From the NCBI GenBank assembly GCA_030653985.1, contig JAURYJ010000020.1, positions 54,555 to 118,554 of the forward strand: 64,000 bases of DNA. The letters run 5' to 3'. This stretch comes from Methylobacter sp. (lineage in GTDB: Bacteria > Pseudomonadota > Gammaproteobacteria > Methylococcales > Methylomonadaceae). The notes beneath the pieces are model-generated. The model was not told the origin of the DNA and searched no databases. It worked only from the letters and a program-made list of their open reading frames with translations. The position numbers and the translations under genes are program-made. Below, piece after piece: positions 1 to 7,632 of this stretch; position 1 is the first letter of the stretch, and every line of letters begins with the position of its first letter.

Positions 1-1
1 G

Positions 2-428
2 GTTGTTTGGAAATTAGACCGACTGGGCCGCAATTTACGTCATCTCGTCAATACGGTGTACGATTTGTCCAGCAAAGGGATTGGTTTTAAAGTACTAACA
101 GGCCAAGGAGCTCAAATTGATACCACAACGTCCCAAGGGAAACTTGTATTTGGGATATTTGCCGCACTGGCCGAATTTGAGCGTGATTTAATCTCTAAAC
201 ATACCATGGCCGGATTGGCTTCTGCCAGGGCCAGAGGCCGAAATGGGAGCGCCATATAAAATGACTCCAGCGAAATTAAGATTGGCTATGGCATCAATGG
301 GCCAACGTGAAACCAAGATTGGCAATTTATGCAAGTAACTTGGAATTACACGCCAAACGCTTTATCGCCATATCGCACCAGATGGCGTTCTGCGAGAGGA
401 TGGAGAAAAGTTACTGAAAAAGCCTTAA
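2..428 (+). pseudogene. Degenerate serine resolvase/invertase, truncated by the window edge
   Basis: The reading frame enters at base 2 and encodes the C-terminal part of a serine recombinase catalytic domain: WKLDRLGRNLRHL, then a stretch with TSQGKLVFGIFAALAEFERDLI, split here as TSQGKLVFGIF and AALAEFERDLI, typical of Tn3-type resolvases and Hin/Pin invertases. It stops at 257-259. The expected helix-turn-helix tail (MTPAKLRLAMAS, then LGITRQTLYRHI) continues in another frame from about 266 and is itself broken by an in-frame TAA where the family has a Glu codon, ending at 426-428. One frameshift plus one nonsense change make the gene dead. It is probably a relic of a transposon or phage; the N-terminal part lies outside the window. 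Confidence 0.85.
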
Positions 429-944
429 CGGGGTTTATATTCCGTTTCGTGCGTCGACCCCAATCACAGACAGGCTTGAAATCACAGCATCCATAGCGCG
501 TAGCGGTTTAGTCCAACGACCCTATAGCTGCCTGTCGGCTATGATTTTACGCTTCCCTAAACCGGAACAGTCGTGACGTGTTGCAAACGACCCACAAGGG
601 TCACTCGCCCACATTTTCAAATGGCAGCATACCAACAGAAAGCGGACAATCACGCAGAGCAACTGGATCTGCGGCTAAAACCTGACAGACATGAATCTAT
701 CAAAATATTCAATAGCCACTTTCACTTGAAAAGTCGGTTTTTTTGAGCTGATTGATTTTTTAGCGGCATTTTTTTAATCTTATTTCTATAAGTTGGCAAT
801 GCTATCGGGTTCCAATATGTGGTCCTGTGGAAGAACCCCAATATGGAAATCATGCAAGTAGTGGATACTCAATGTTAATTACTTAATGGACTCCATAAAA
901 CATGAGGTGTTATCTTTTGCGAGTTACCTTAGTTGGGGCTTCAT
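429..944. other. Gene-free stretch after the resolvase relic
   Basis: About 515 bases without a convincing reading frame, RNA gene or clear terminator on either strand. It lies between the dead resolvase and the stop codon of arsS, and may be decayed mobile-element DNA. No terminal inverted repeat could be recognised by eye. Confidence 0.5.
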
Positions 945-1904
945 CTATAAAGCACCGCCGCAACTGCTGCCTTGTCCTGCGGTGCAACCGTAGCAATGTG
1001 CAGCCGTAGAAATTGCTGCACCATTCAAGACTTCCAGCGTTAACTCGGCGATATGCATACGCGGCTTGGCCATCGCTCCCAGCGGTAGAGCCAACATCTG
1101 ATTGAAGTCACAATCGTAAACAAAACCTTGCCAATCGATGCTCAGTGTATTCAGACACATCAGCTGGGCGAGATTGCCCTCGCGAAAACTGTTGCGCAAC
1201 AAATTTAGATACGCGTCAAACCGTCCCTGACTGACCAGCATGCTGCCGAAACGCTTGATCGGCATGTTGACGATAGCATAGAGCCGATTAAAGACGATGC
1301 CGTAATCCTCTAGCAAATGTTGTTTGTAGGCCTGTTCCAAGGTTTGTTGATCTGGCGGCAATACCGCATCTTGCGGGTTATAAACCAGATTAAGCTGCAA
1401 CAGGCTGTCTGGCTGACCATAACCCAACTGGTTCAGGCGCAGCAACGCGGCAAGACTGTCCTTGAATACACCTTTGCCACGCTGTTTATCGACATTTTCT
1501 TCCAGATAGCAGGGCAGGGAGGCGGTGATCTCCACCTGTTGTTCGGCCAGAAATTCTGCCAAGCCTTCATAACGCTGATCTTCCAGGATAGTCAGATTGC
1601 AGCGATCGATGACATTGATCCCCAGGTTTCGTGCCGCCTTCACCAGATACTGAAAATGCGGGTGCATTTCCGGAGCGCCGCCGGTTAGGTCCAGGGTATG
1701 AATATTGGCCGCCTGAGCCAACGCCAACACCTGATCCAGCGTCTCCAGACTCATCATCTCGGTGCGCTTAGGCCCGGCGTTGACATGACAATGTATGCAA
1801 CTCAGGTTACAGAGATAACCCAGGTTGATTTGCAGAATTTCCAACGGTTTGCGAAAAATGGCCGGAAAATCGCTGTTGGCCAGTAGTGGTCGAGTGTCGT
1901 GCAT
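945..1904 (-). CDS. arsS: Arsenosugar biosynthesis radical SAM protein ArsS (copy 1)
   Basis: A 319-residue protein of the ArsS family. The radical SAM cluster motif is CNLSCIHCH, with cysteines 32, 36 and 39, followed by the LTGGAPE glycine motif. The C-terminal part carries DCDFNQML and the Cys-rich tail HCYGCTAGQGSSC typical of ArsS. In known systems ArsS acts after ArsM, joining a 5'-deoxyadenosyl unit to dimethylarsenite on the way to arsenosugars. The start is supported by AAGGA upstream. It lies 14 bases behind the DoxX gene on the same strand and so looks like the last gene of the bufferin operon, an unusual place for it. No arsM is adjacent; the nearest is at 8.2-9.3 kb. A second 319-residue paralogue lies at 27.7-28.7 kb. 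Family identity is firm; the substrate is inferred. Confidence 0.92.
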   Translation of the reverse strand: MHDTRPLLANSDFPAIFRKPLEILQINLGYLCNLSCIHCHVNAGPKRTEMMSLETLDQVLALAQAANIHTLDLTGGAPEMHPHFQYLVKAARNLGINVIDRCNLTILEDQRYEGLAEFLAEQQVEITASLPCYLEENVDKQRGKGVFKDSLAALLRLNQLGYGQPDSLLQLNLVYNPQDAVLPPDQQTLEQAYKQHLLEDYGIVFNRLYAIVNMPIKRFGSMLVSQGRFDAYLNLLRNSFREGNLAQLMCLNTLSIDWQGFVYDCDFNQMLALPLGAMAKPRMHIAELTLEVLNGAAISTAAHCYGCTAGQGSSCGGAL

Positions 1905-1918
1905 TGTTAATCCTTGGA

Positions 1919-2479
1919 TTAGCGATGGACAGGCTGTCGTTGTGATTTAAGCCAGGCGTCAATGCTTAATTGACCGCTACCGCTCAACACCAGCGAACCC
2001 AACATTAGCACATAGATCAGCGGCAGTTTATAATTGCCGTAACCCTGATCGGTAATGGCGTAGCCTTTCCACAGCTCGGCAAGACCGTGCCATTCGGCAG
2101 GCCAATGTACAGCGGCAATCGCCACGACAGTCAACAGTATTAACGCTAAGCTGAAAAAACGGGTCGCCAAGCCCAGAATCAGCACGACAGGCGCAATCAT
2201 TTCCAGGCCGGTAGCCAATGTCCAACTGACGTCGGCAGGCAGCAGATTCACCGGAAACGGAAACGTCAAATCGGCAAACCAGTTGTCACCGTTAAGTTTT
2301 TCCAGTCCGGCTTCGCCGAATTCATAAGCCAATAGCACCCTCAGAAATAACGGTGCCCAGCCTTGTGCATTGCTATCGAACCACCGGGACAGTTCACCAG
2401 GAAAAGCGCAGACGCGGCTGATCGTTGAAGAAATAGCGCAAGCGGCGCAGTTAGGGGCGGATAAAGAATGCTCGTTCAT
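1919..2479 (-). CDS. DoxX-family membrane protein of the bufferin operon (HvfX-like)
   Basis: A 186-residue integral membrane protein of the DoxX family with about four hydrophobic segments (near residues 45, 80-110, 115-130 and 155-170). Such proteins are common in operons with DUF692 and DUF2063 genes (the hvfABCX or bufferin type), where their role is not settled; redox or membrane anchoring has been suggested. The N-terminus contains three cysteines (NCAACAISS and VCAF). It follows the DUF2063 gene by 23 bases and precedes arsS by 14. No strong Shine-Dalgarno sequence is visible before this ATG, so translation may be coupled to upstream genes or start slightly later. Confidence 0.8.
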   Translation of the reverse strand: MNEHSLSAPNCAACAISSTISRVCAFPGELSRWFDSNAQGWAPLFLRVLLAYEFGEAGLEKLNGDNWFADLTFPFPVNLLPADVSWTLATGLEMIAPVVLILGLATRFFSLALILLTVVAIAAVHWPAEWHGLAELWKGYAITDQGYGNYKLPLIYVLMLGSLVLSGSGQLSIDAWLKSQRQPVHR

Positions 2480-2502
2480 AGTGAATGTATTTTTTAAAAT
2501 AG

Positions 2503-3252
2503 TTAATTGACCTGGATACCGATAATCGCACCCTGGCGATACAAATCGGCCAGAATGTCTTTCCCAAACAGCATCAAATTCGATAGCTCTGCAGGCGTAA
2601 AATCTTTGCCCAACTCTTGCAGCGCTTGCTTTGCCGTGTACTGGTTTTGTAGATGCAACACCAGACTGGCGGTCGCCGTATTAAGGGCGATAAACTGCAC
2701 TTGTTCGGCCGCATCGCGGAATCCAAGAATGTGTGTGGTTACCGATGGAGGTTCATCAGGTTGATACGCCGGGTTGATTTGTTGCACCGGCCAAACGTAA
2801 TGCAGCAGCTTTATTACCGGCGTGAACACCAGCACAGCTTCCATTAATTGCTCATCAGACAGTATTTCAGTCACGACAGGTTCGGCTTCTGCAATCGATA
2901 GCGCCAGTTCTATCCATTCAAAATGCGCCAGTTCAGGCAGAAAGGGCGGATCGTCTGTAACCTGCCGTTCGTTTTGCAGATATTGCACAAACTCGTCGGG
3001 GATTTGCCGGTAATAAGGCGACAGGCAACGATGTTCGGCGATAAAATCTTTGAGTAACTGTTGCCAAGCTGTTTCACCCAAAATCGCATACGTGACGGGG
3101 AAACACGTTGTTAGGCTGTCATTGAATTTGTTGTACAGTAGATCAACATAAATCTCAGTGCCTTGCTGGTCAAAGCCTTTAGGTAAAGGCTGTTGCTCGG
3201 GGTTGCGCAAATGCGCTAAAAATTGCCGTTGCAAATCTTGAAAAGCCATCAT
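2503..3252 (-). CDS. bufC: DUF2063 RiPP maturation partner (BufC/HvfC-like)
   Basis: A 249-residue protein of the DUF2063 family. The N-terminal half is the DNA-binding-like helical domain of the family (LQRQFLAHLRNP near the start, then YVDLLYNKFNDSL and a segment with FPVTYAILGE). The C-terminal half is the more variable domain. In bufferin-type systems this partner brings the Cys-containing precursor to the DUF692 oxidase; that role is taken from the family and was not derived here. Its ATG overlaps the stop codon of the DUF692 gene by four bases, implying translational coupling and a fixed enzyme-partner ratio. Confidence 0.88.
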   Translation of the reverse strand: MMAFQDLQRQFLAHLRNPEQQPLPKGFDQQGTEIYVDLLYNKFNDSLTTCFPVTYAILGETAWQQLLKDFIAEHRCLSPYYRQIPDEFVQYLQNERQVTDDPPFLPELAHFEWIELALSIAEAEPVVTEILSDEQLMEAVLVFTPVIKLLHYVWPVQQINPAYQPDEPPSVTTHILGFRDAAEQVQFIALNTATASLVLHLQNQYTAKQALQELGKDFTPAELSNLMLFGKDILADLYRQGAIIGIQVN

Positions 3253-4085
3253 GCGTGTTCTCCATAACGTTGTTGCAACGCGGCAATATGCTCAACTTCC
3301 ACTAATAAATCAGCTAATGGCGGCATATTAAAATCCCGTTCCAATAAAGTGGGAAACACGCCAAAAGTCTGATAAGCGAGCTCCAATAATTGCCAAACGG
3401 GGTCGCAAGTCGTTTGGCCGTGCGTGTCGATAATCATTCCCGACTTATCGTGATCATGCCCTGCAACATGCCCGTAAACAATCCGTTCACCCGGCAAACC
3501 TTTTAAAAAGGCGGCAGCATCGTAGTTGTGATTAAGACTATTGACGTAAATGTTGTTCACGTCTAAATGGAAAGGGCAATCGGCTTCTGTCAACACCGCA
3601 TTGATAAAAGCCATTTCGTCCATTTCCGCTAATGGCGGCTTGACATAGTAAGAGGCGTTTTCCAGCGCAATCGGGCGTTCAAGAATATCTTGCGCAAGAC
3701 GAATCCGTCCGGCAACATGTTGTACCGCTTCCTCAGTAAAAGGGATAGGGTAAAGGTCGTAGTGATGACGACGGTCATCACTGCAAAAACTTAGGTGTTC
3801 TGTGTAGAGCGCGAAATTGTGTTCATCAAGAAAAGCTTTCATGCGCTGTAAAAAAGCTATATCCAATGGCGCAGGGCCGCCTATTGATAACGAAAGACCA
3901 TGGGCCACAAAGGTATGACGCTCCGTATAAGCGCGAAAAACCTTGCCCAATCTGCCGCCTATATCTATCCAGTTTTCGGGCGATACTTCAAAAAATTTAA
4001 TCACCTCGGGAGCGCCCGATTCCAGCGACGGTAAAAGCTCTCGTCGTAGTCCCAATCCCGCTCCATTGATAGTAAACGTTTTCAC
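3249..4085 (-). CDS. bufB: DUF692 multinuclear iron oxidase (MNIO; BufB/HvfB-like)
   Basis: A 278-residue TIM-barrel protein of the DUF692/MNIO family. Visible family motifs in order: GAGLGLRRE, VAHGLSLSIGG, TEHLSF, ENASYY, HLDVNNIYVN, YGHVAGH, DTHG and LLERD; their His, Asp and Glu residues are the usual iron ligands. MNIOs oxidise cysteines in RiPP precursors to oxazolone-thioamide or thiooxazole groups that bind metals. The start is GTG with AGAGGAG upstream. It follows the precursor gene after a terminator-like hairpin and overlaps bufC by four bases. The substrate is presumably the Cys-repeat peptide encoded at 4183-4515. Confidence 0.93.
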   Translation of the reverse strand: MKTFTINGAGLGLRRELLPSLESGAPEVIKFFEVSPENWIDIGGRLGKVFRAYTERHTFVAHGLSLSIGGPAPLDIAFLQRMKAFLDEHNFALYTEHLSFCSDDRRHHYDLYPIPFTEEAVQHVAGRIRLAQDILERPIALENASYYVKPPLAEMDEMAFINAVLTEADCPFHLDVNNIYVNSLNHNYDAAAFLKGLPGERIVYGHVAGHDHDKSGMIIDTHGQTTCDPVWQLLELAYQTFGVFPTLLERDFNMPPLADLLVEVEHIAALQQRYGEHA

Positions 4086-4096
4086 TTGTGCTCCTC

Positions 4097-4123
4097 TTGC
4101 GATCTTTAGGTTATTTCCTTACT
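4097..4123 (-). promoter_or_regulatory. Weak ECF-like promoter before bufB
   Basis: Read on the minus strand this is AGTAAGGA, 14 bases, CGCAA. The spacing equals that of the strong sites in the window and the -35 is close, but the -10 is imperfect. It sits just after the hairpin following bufA and would restart transcription for the modification genes. It may be chance. Confidence 0.3.
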
Positions 4124-4139
4124 CGATTTTTTTAACACG

Positions 4140-4173
4140 AAAAAGCTGCCCAATAACATTATCGGACAGCTTT
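4140..4173 (-). terminator. Intrinsic terminator/attenuator between bufA and bufB
   Basis: In the minus-strand transcript AAAGCTGTCC pairs with GGGCAGCTTT (ten pairs, one G-U) around an A/T-rich loop that can extend the stem, followed by a short U run. It begins about 10 bases after the precursor stop codon. Such a hairpin lets the small precursor be made in excess over the downstream enzymes, which is common in RiPP operons. Confidence 0.75.
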
Positions 4174-4182
4174 AAAGAAGTG

Positions 4183-4515
4183 TTACATCTTGCCGCTACA
4201 ACCGCCTTCTTTCATCTTGTCACTGCATCCGCCTTCTTTCATTTTTTCTTCCGGCTTTGCTGCACCGCTACAGCCGCCTTCTTTCATTTTCATTTTATTG
4301 GCACCGCATTTGCCTTCGCCGCACTTGCCTTCTTTCATTTTTTTGCCGCTACAACCGCCTTCTGGCATTTTTTCGTCAGCTGCCGCCAGTTGTTGTGAGG
4401 TATTGATGCTGGACATTGCAAACGGATTTTCACCTGCCTGAATGGTAGGTGCTGCACTTAATAAAGCCGTAGCAATCGCACTGCCCAAAGTCAAAGATAA
4501 GGTTTTTTTGTTCAT
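4183..4515 (-). CDS. bufA: Bufferin/HvfA-type Cys-repeat metallophore precursor
   Basis: A 110-residue exported peptide. Residues 1-27 form a signal peptide (MNKK start, hydrophobic core, cleavage likely after IQA). The mature part is hydrophilic, rich in Lys, Met, Gly and Glu, with six cysteines at 55, 65, 70, 82, 97 and 106, each in an EGGC or EGKC setting. Two copies match the EGKCG motif used by HvfA-like peptides; four are EGGCS variants. Met residues such as MKMK could add copper affinity. The neighbouring MNIO and DUF2063 genes would oxidise the cysteines. The likely role is periplasmic sequestration of copper, gold or similar soft metals; the metal is not shown by sequence. Transcription probably starts at the ECF-type site 4593-4619. 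Confidence 0.9.
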   Translation of the reverse strand: MNKKTLSLTLGSAIATALLSAAPTIQAGENPFAMSSINTSQQLAAADEKMPEGGCSGKKMKEGKCGEGKCGANKMKMKEGGCSGAAKPEEKMKEGGCSDKMKEGGCSGKM

Positions 4516-4592
4516 AATAGATACTCCAAAAGTGATTGATGAATGTCCGGAGAGTTATAACGACACACGCCGCAAAGCTTTCCTACCTCATC

Positions 4593-4619
4593 AGTCGTGG
4601 ACGATCCGGATTCCTTACA
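4593..4619 (-). promoter_or_regulatory. ECF promoter A, for the bufferin-arsS operon
   Basis: Minus-strand TGTAAGGA, 14 bases, CGACT; exact match to the shared motif of the window. The -10 lies 78 bases before the bufA ATG. Member of the twelve-site set described in the findings. Confidence 0.85.
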
Positions 4620-4663
4620 AACTTTTTTCAATCGCACAAATTGCTCAGGATATTTAATCGAAT

Positions 4664-4690
4664 TGTAAGTAATTCAATTTTATTTCGACT
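4664..4690 (+). promoter_or_regulatory. ECF promoter J, for mgtC
   Basis: Plus-strand TGTAAGTA, 14 bases, CGACT; exact match. It lies back to back with promoter A, 45 bases away, so one sigma factor can fire both sides of this divergent region. The mgtC start codon is about 97 bases downstream. Confidence 0.82.
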
Positions 4691-4786
4691 TATTTATGAT
4701 TAGCAGAGAAAGGCATTGCTTTACACGGCTGCTACCGATGACACAACAGGGTTTAAATACTCGAGCTTGTTTAAGGGAAACATGAA

Positions 4787-5481
4787 ATGAAATTATTGAT
4801 GAACAATTGGCATATCTTATTAGGCTCGCCATGGTCATATTTAGCGCTGATATCGGCTGCTATTATCTGTGGAACGATAGTGGGTGCCGAGCGTGAAAAA
4901 AGTTAAGCCGGCCGGTTTTGCGGGCGATGATCCTGATCACGCTGGGATCGGCTTTGTTCACGATGGTTTCGAGTCTTTTTGCCGATAACGGCGGTAACAA
5001 GAGCCGCATCGCCCTACAGATCGTCTCCGGTATCGGTTTTTTAGGTGCAGGCGCTATTATGCATGATTCCGTCCGCATCAGAGGCTTGACGACCGCCGCG
5101 ATGATCTGGGTGATGGCGGCTATAGGCATGTTGTGTGGGGCTGGATATGGAGGCCCTGCTGTGGCATTGACTATCGGCCTGTCCTTGTTATTGCATCTTT
5201 TGACGCGCATCGAAAACCGCTATCTGGGTCCCTGTTTTCAGCCCCAGGTCACTTTGGTGTTCGATGATCAGGGAGGCAGAACCAGCGTTAAGATCGATGC
5301 GATTCTGGAGGATTATAAAGTCATGCCTGGCACGATTAAAAAAAACGATGTACAAAACGGCCTGACCGAAATGACATTGAATTACTGCAACGCCCACAAG
5401 CACCATAAAGCCTTTCTGCTGAAATTTGCTGAAATGCCGGAAATTAAATCCATCTTCCGGAAAAAAGGACATGACGAATAA
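4787..5481 (+). pseudogene. MgtC/SapB-family membrane protein, frameshifted
   Basis: The N-terminal part starts at 4787 (AAGGGA nine bases upstream) and encodes MKLLMNNW, a hydrophobic helix and GAEREKS before a stop at 4904-4906. The rest of the family continues in another frame through 5481: VLRAMILITLGSALFTM, then IGFLGAGAIM, further membrane helices and a C-terminal ACT-like domain of about 90 residues. The break is at a run of six A (4896-4901); a seventh A would give EREKKLSRP and restore a normal MgtC of about 230 residues. It is either a real single-base loss or a homopolymer error in the assembly. MgtC proteins act in magnesium limitation and membrane-potential control. The ECF-type promoter upstream argues that the gene was recently in use. 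Confidence 0.8.
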
Positions 5482-5525
5482 TGTTTAGCTGATTCGCATA
5501 AAATTAAACAGAAAAATTCAACAAG

Positions 5526-5930
5526 ATGAAGCTAACAATTGGCAATTTGGCCAAACATGCAGAAGTAACCATTGAAACTATCCGCTACTATCAGAAAATA
5601 GGTTTATTGATAGAGCCTGAAAAACCTTGCAGCGGTTATCGGCACTATCCACCAAATGCTATAGCCAGAGTTCGATTTATCAAACGTGCTCAACAAGCCG
5701 GTTTTACCTTAAAAGAAATTGCAGAACTGTTATCTCTGGATGGCACTCATTGTGCTAAAGTACGAAAAATTGCTGAACAGAAATGTCAGCAAATCGATGC
5801 GCAAATAAAGGATTTAATTGCTCTTCGTCATGTCTTGGATAACCTAGTAAAAGGCTGTCAGAGTGATTCATCAAAAGAATATTGTTCTCTCATTGAAATA
5901 CTTTCAAAGGATTCGGACATAAAATCCTGA
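5526..5930 (+). CDS. merR: Mercury-responsive regulator MerR
   Basis: A 134-residue MerR-family regulator. The N-terminal winged helix-turn-helix is clear (IGNLAKHAEVTIETIRYY, then GYRHYP), followed by the dimerisation helix. Cysteines 76, 111 and 120 match the spacing of the mercury-binding triad of MerR (82, 117 and 126), which separates it from CueR or ZntR types. It is transcribed in the same direction as merT, not divergently as in Tn21-type operons, with the operator-promoter downstream of it. It should repress without Hg(II) and activate merTP with it. No separate promoter was identified for merR itself. Confidence 0.9.
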   Translation: MKLTIGNLAKHAEVTIETIRYYQKIGLLIEPEKPCSGYRHYPPNAIARVRFIKRAQQAGFTLKEIAELLSLDGTHCAKVRKIAEQKCQQIDAQIKDLIALRHVLDNLVKGCQSDSSKEYCSLIEILSKDSDIKS

Positions 5931-5957
5931 GTTTTAAAAAAATAATACAACCCCTTC

Positions 5958-5989
5958 TTGACTCTGTTCCATAGAACAGGGTTTACACT
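5958..5989 (+). promoter_or_regulatory. MerR-type operator/promoter for merTP
   Basis: TTGACT at 5958-5963 and TACACT at 5984-5989 are separated by 20 bases, the over-long spacer expected of MerR-activated promoters. The spacer carries the inverted repeat CTGTTC / GAACAG. The merT start is about 100 bases downstream. Confidence 0.8.
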
Positions 5990-6091
5990 CCTATTCGAAA
6001 CTTAATCACTATTTAGCTTCTGACGTTTAGCATGACTTCGCTAAATGCCAGTTAACAGAAAAATTTCTATGTTTGATACAGGAGAACTCTT

Positions 6092-6460
6092 ATGACAAGA
6101 GAACATGTAACCCCACCTAAAGACACATCCTGGTTAGGGTTCGGAGCAGTACTAGCCGCCATTGGCGCATCAATATGCTGTGTCGGTCCATTGCTACTTT
6201 TATCCTTAGGGATAGGCGGAGCATGGATGAGTGCATTAACCTCAATGGAATCGATCCGCCCATTTTTTCTCATTCTATCCCTGATTTTTATAGGTTTTGG
6301 GTTCCGCAAGCTCTATTTGATACCGGCTAACTGTAAAGCGGGTGAAGCGTGTGCAGCATATGACGTTCAGCATAGGCAACGGCTAATTTTCTGGATTGGT
6401 TCAGTGTTGATCATGATGCTATTGGCATTTCCTTGGTATGCCCCGTTATTTATAGAATAA
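6092..6460 (+). CDS. merT: Mercuric ion inner-membrane transporter MerT
   Basis: A 122-residue protein with three membrane helices. The first helix has the paired cysteines ICCVGP that accept Hg(II) from MerP, and the loop after the second helix holds NCKAGEAC, the second cysteine pair. Length and layout fit MerT. The gene follows the MerR-type promoter, with GGAG before the ATG, and merP begins 11 bases after its stop. Import of Hg(II) makes sense only if the cytoplasm can reduce or trap it, yet no canonical merA is in the window. Confidence 0.92.
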   Translation: MTREHVTPPKDTSWLGFGAVLAAIGASICCVGPLLLLSLGIGGAWMSALTSMESIRPFFLILSLIFIGFGFRKLYLIPANCKAGEACAAYDVQHRQRLIFWIGSVLIMMLLAFPWYAPLFIE

Positions 6461-6471
6461 GGAGAATAATA

Positions 6472-6795
6472 ATGACCTTTAAAATCATATTTTTTATTTT
6501 TAGCTTAGTAACAGCACCTTTATTAATGCAGACAATACATGCTGAAACGGTTGTTCAAGTGAAAAGCAACAGCCAATCGGTAACATTGGCTATACAAAAC
6601 ATGACCTGTGCGATGTGTAAATTCACCATTAAAAAAGCGTTGCTAGGTGTTGTGGGTGTGCAGGAGGTTAGTGTTGATTACAATTCAAAAACAGCTTCAG
6701 TTACTTTCGATCCCCAAAAAACTAGCAGCGAAGCCTTGATTAAAGCAACCACAGATGCCGGTTATCCGGCAACGGTAAGTCAAATAAATAAATAA
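6472..6795 (+). CDS. merP: Periplasmic mercury-binding protein MerP
   Basis: A 107-residue secreted heavy-metal-associated domain protein. Signal peptide at residues 1-23 (ending IHA, cleaved before ETV), then an HMA domain with the metal site NMTCAMCKFTIKKAL and the later DAGYPATV. The ATG at 6472 is preferred over an upstream frame extension because AAGGAG stands before it and the signal peptide then begins normally. It passes Hg(II) to MerT. Confidence 0.92.
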   Translation: MTFKIIFFIFSLVTAPLLMQTIHAETVVQVKSNSQSVTLAIQNMTCAMCKFTIKKALLGVVGVQEVSVDYNSKTASVTFDPQKTSSEALIKATTDAGYPATVSQINK

Positions 6796-6818
6796 ATAAA
6801 CATAAACAGAGCAAGACT

Positions 6819-7256
6819 ATGTCAAATTGTTGTTCGAGCAGTCCGATTACACAAGCTTGTCCTCAGTGTGGTGCTGCTTGTAAAAGTGTCGAAATGCGCA
6901 CACTTTACCATCAGGTAAGGTTTCCAGAGAATCAGGGACTTACTCCTGGCACCTATTATTTCTGCTCATTAAAAAATTGTTTAATCGGCTATTTTTCATT
7001 AGCCGGAAACTCTGTTCCCAAACTGCATTTAAGATCGTATCAGGAAATCCAGAAAGACAAGCTTTGTTATTGTTTTGACATTGAGGCTGACCTCTATCAA
7101 ACAGCGTTACGTGCTAACAATGCTGACTCGATCAAAGACTTTGTTATTCAACGAACAAAATCAGGCGAATGCGCCTGTGAACTCAGGAACCCGTCAGGAC
7201 AATGCTGTTTAGCGAAATTTAAGCATATGGAAAAAGAATACACAGCTCAACAGTGA
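6819..7256 (+). CDS. CopZ-type iron-sulfur metallochaperone domain protein
   Basis: A 145-residue Cys-rich soluble protein. It starts MSNCCSSS and has a zinc-type pair CPQCGAAC, then CSLKNC, CYCFDI, CACELRNP and CCLAKF, a pattern seen in the N-terminal domain of Archaeoglobus CopZ, which binds a [2Fe-2S] cluster and zinc. Such stand-alone proteins are often found in mer and copper operons. It follows merP by 23 bases in the same operon and probably handles metal or reducing equivalents in the cytoplasm; the metal is not clear from sequence. It is the last gene before a convergent sigma/anti-sigma operon. Confidence 0.75.
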   Translation: MSNCCSSSPITQACPQCGAACKSVEMRTLYHQVRFPENQGLTPGTYYFCSLKNCLIGYFSLAGNSVPKLHLRSYQEIQKDKLCYCFDIEADLYQTALRANNADSIKDFVIQRTKSGECACELRNPSGQCCLAKFKHMEKEYTAQQ

Positions 7257-7431
7257 ACTAACTGAAAAATATTGGCGTGGCACGAATACCCTTGACCGTT
7301 CGGTTTTAGCCGCTATGATGCTGTCAATATTCCTCTAATTTAGGCTGCTTTGGGATAACTTTACCTGGCAGGGTAATAACTGTTCAGACCTATACCGTTC
7401 CGCGACTCCAAACATCACGCGATATCGCGAT

Positions 7432-7632
7432 TTACGATTTTTTACCTAACCGGCTTTGCAGATCATCAGTGTAATGCCGTGCCGCCTTGCGGATAAACTG
7501 TGTCTGTTTTTGAAAGTTGCGGCAACGGTTACACATCATGACATGCAGCCACACCGCAAGACGTTCGCGCAAACTTAATTTTTTATCCAAGCCCTGGGAA
7601 ACCAGGGCGGAAATATCTCGACAGTTACGCAT
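7432..7632 (-). CDS. ZAS-type anti-sigma factor
   Basis: A 66-residue protein with HVMMCNRC (the HxxxCxxC zinc motif of ZAS anti-sigma factors) near residues 30-37 and a helical sigma-binding N-terminus. There is no membrane segment, so this is a soluble, probably thiol- or metal-sensing type. The ATG at 7632 is chosen because AAAGGAG precedes it and it overlaps the end of the sigma gene by eight bases, ensuring coupled synthesis. In related systems (for example the Neisseria MseR type) zinc loss or thiol oxidation frees the sigma factor. Confidence 0.85.
   Translation of the reverse strand: MRNCRDISALVSQGLDKKLSLRERLAVWLHVMMCNRCRNFQKQTQFIRKAARHYTDDLQSRLGKKS

Noticed and set aside
4895..4906. 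Programmed -1 frameshifting in mgtC at the A run.
   Set aside because: The reading register does not fit the X XXY YYZ pattern (A AAA AGT), so a simple indel is more likely.
4918..5481. An independent gene starting at TTG 4918.
   Set aside because: The first membrane helix and the GxERE motif of MgtC lie upstream in another frame; the short form would be an incomplete domain.
6906..6932. GGTAAGGT, 14 bases, GGACT on the plus strand.
   Set aside because: It lies inside the CopZ-like gene, both elements are imperfect, and no plus-strand gene lies downstream.
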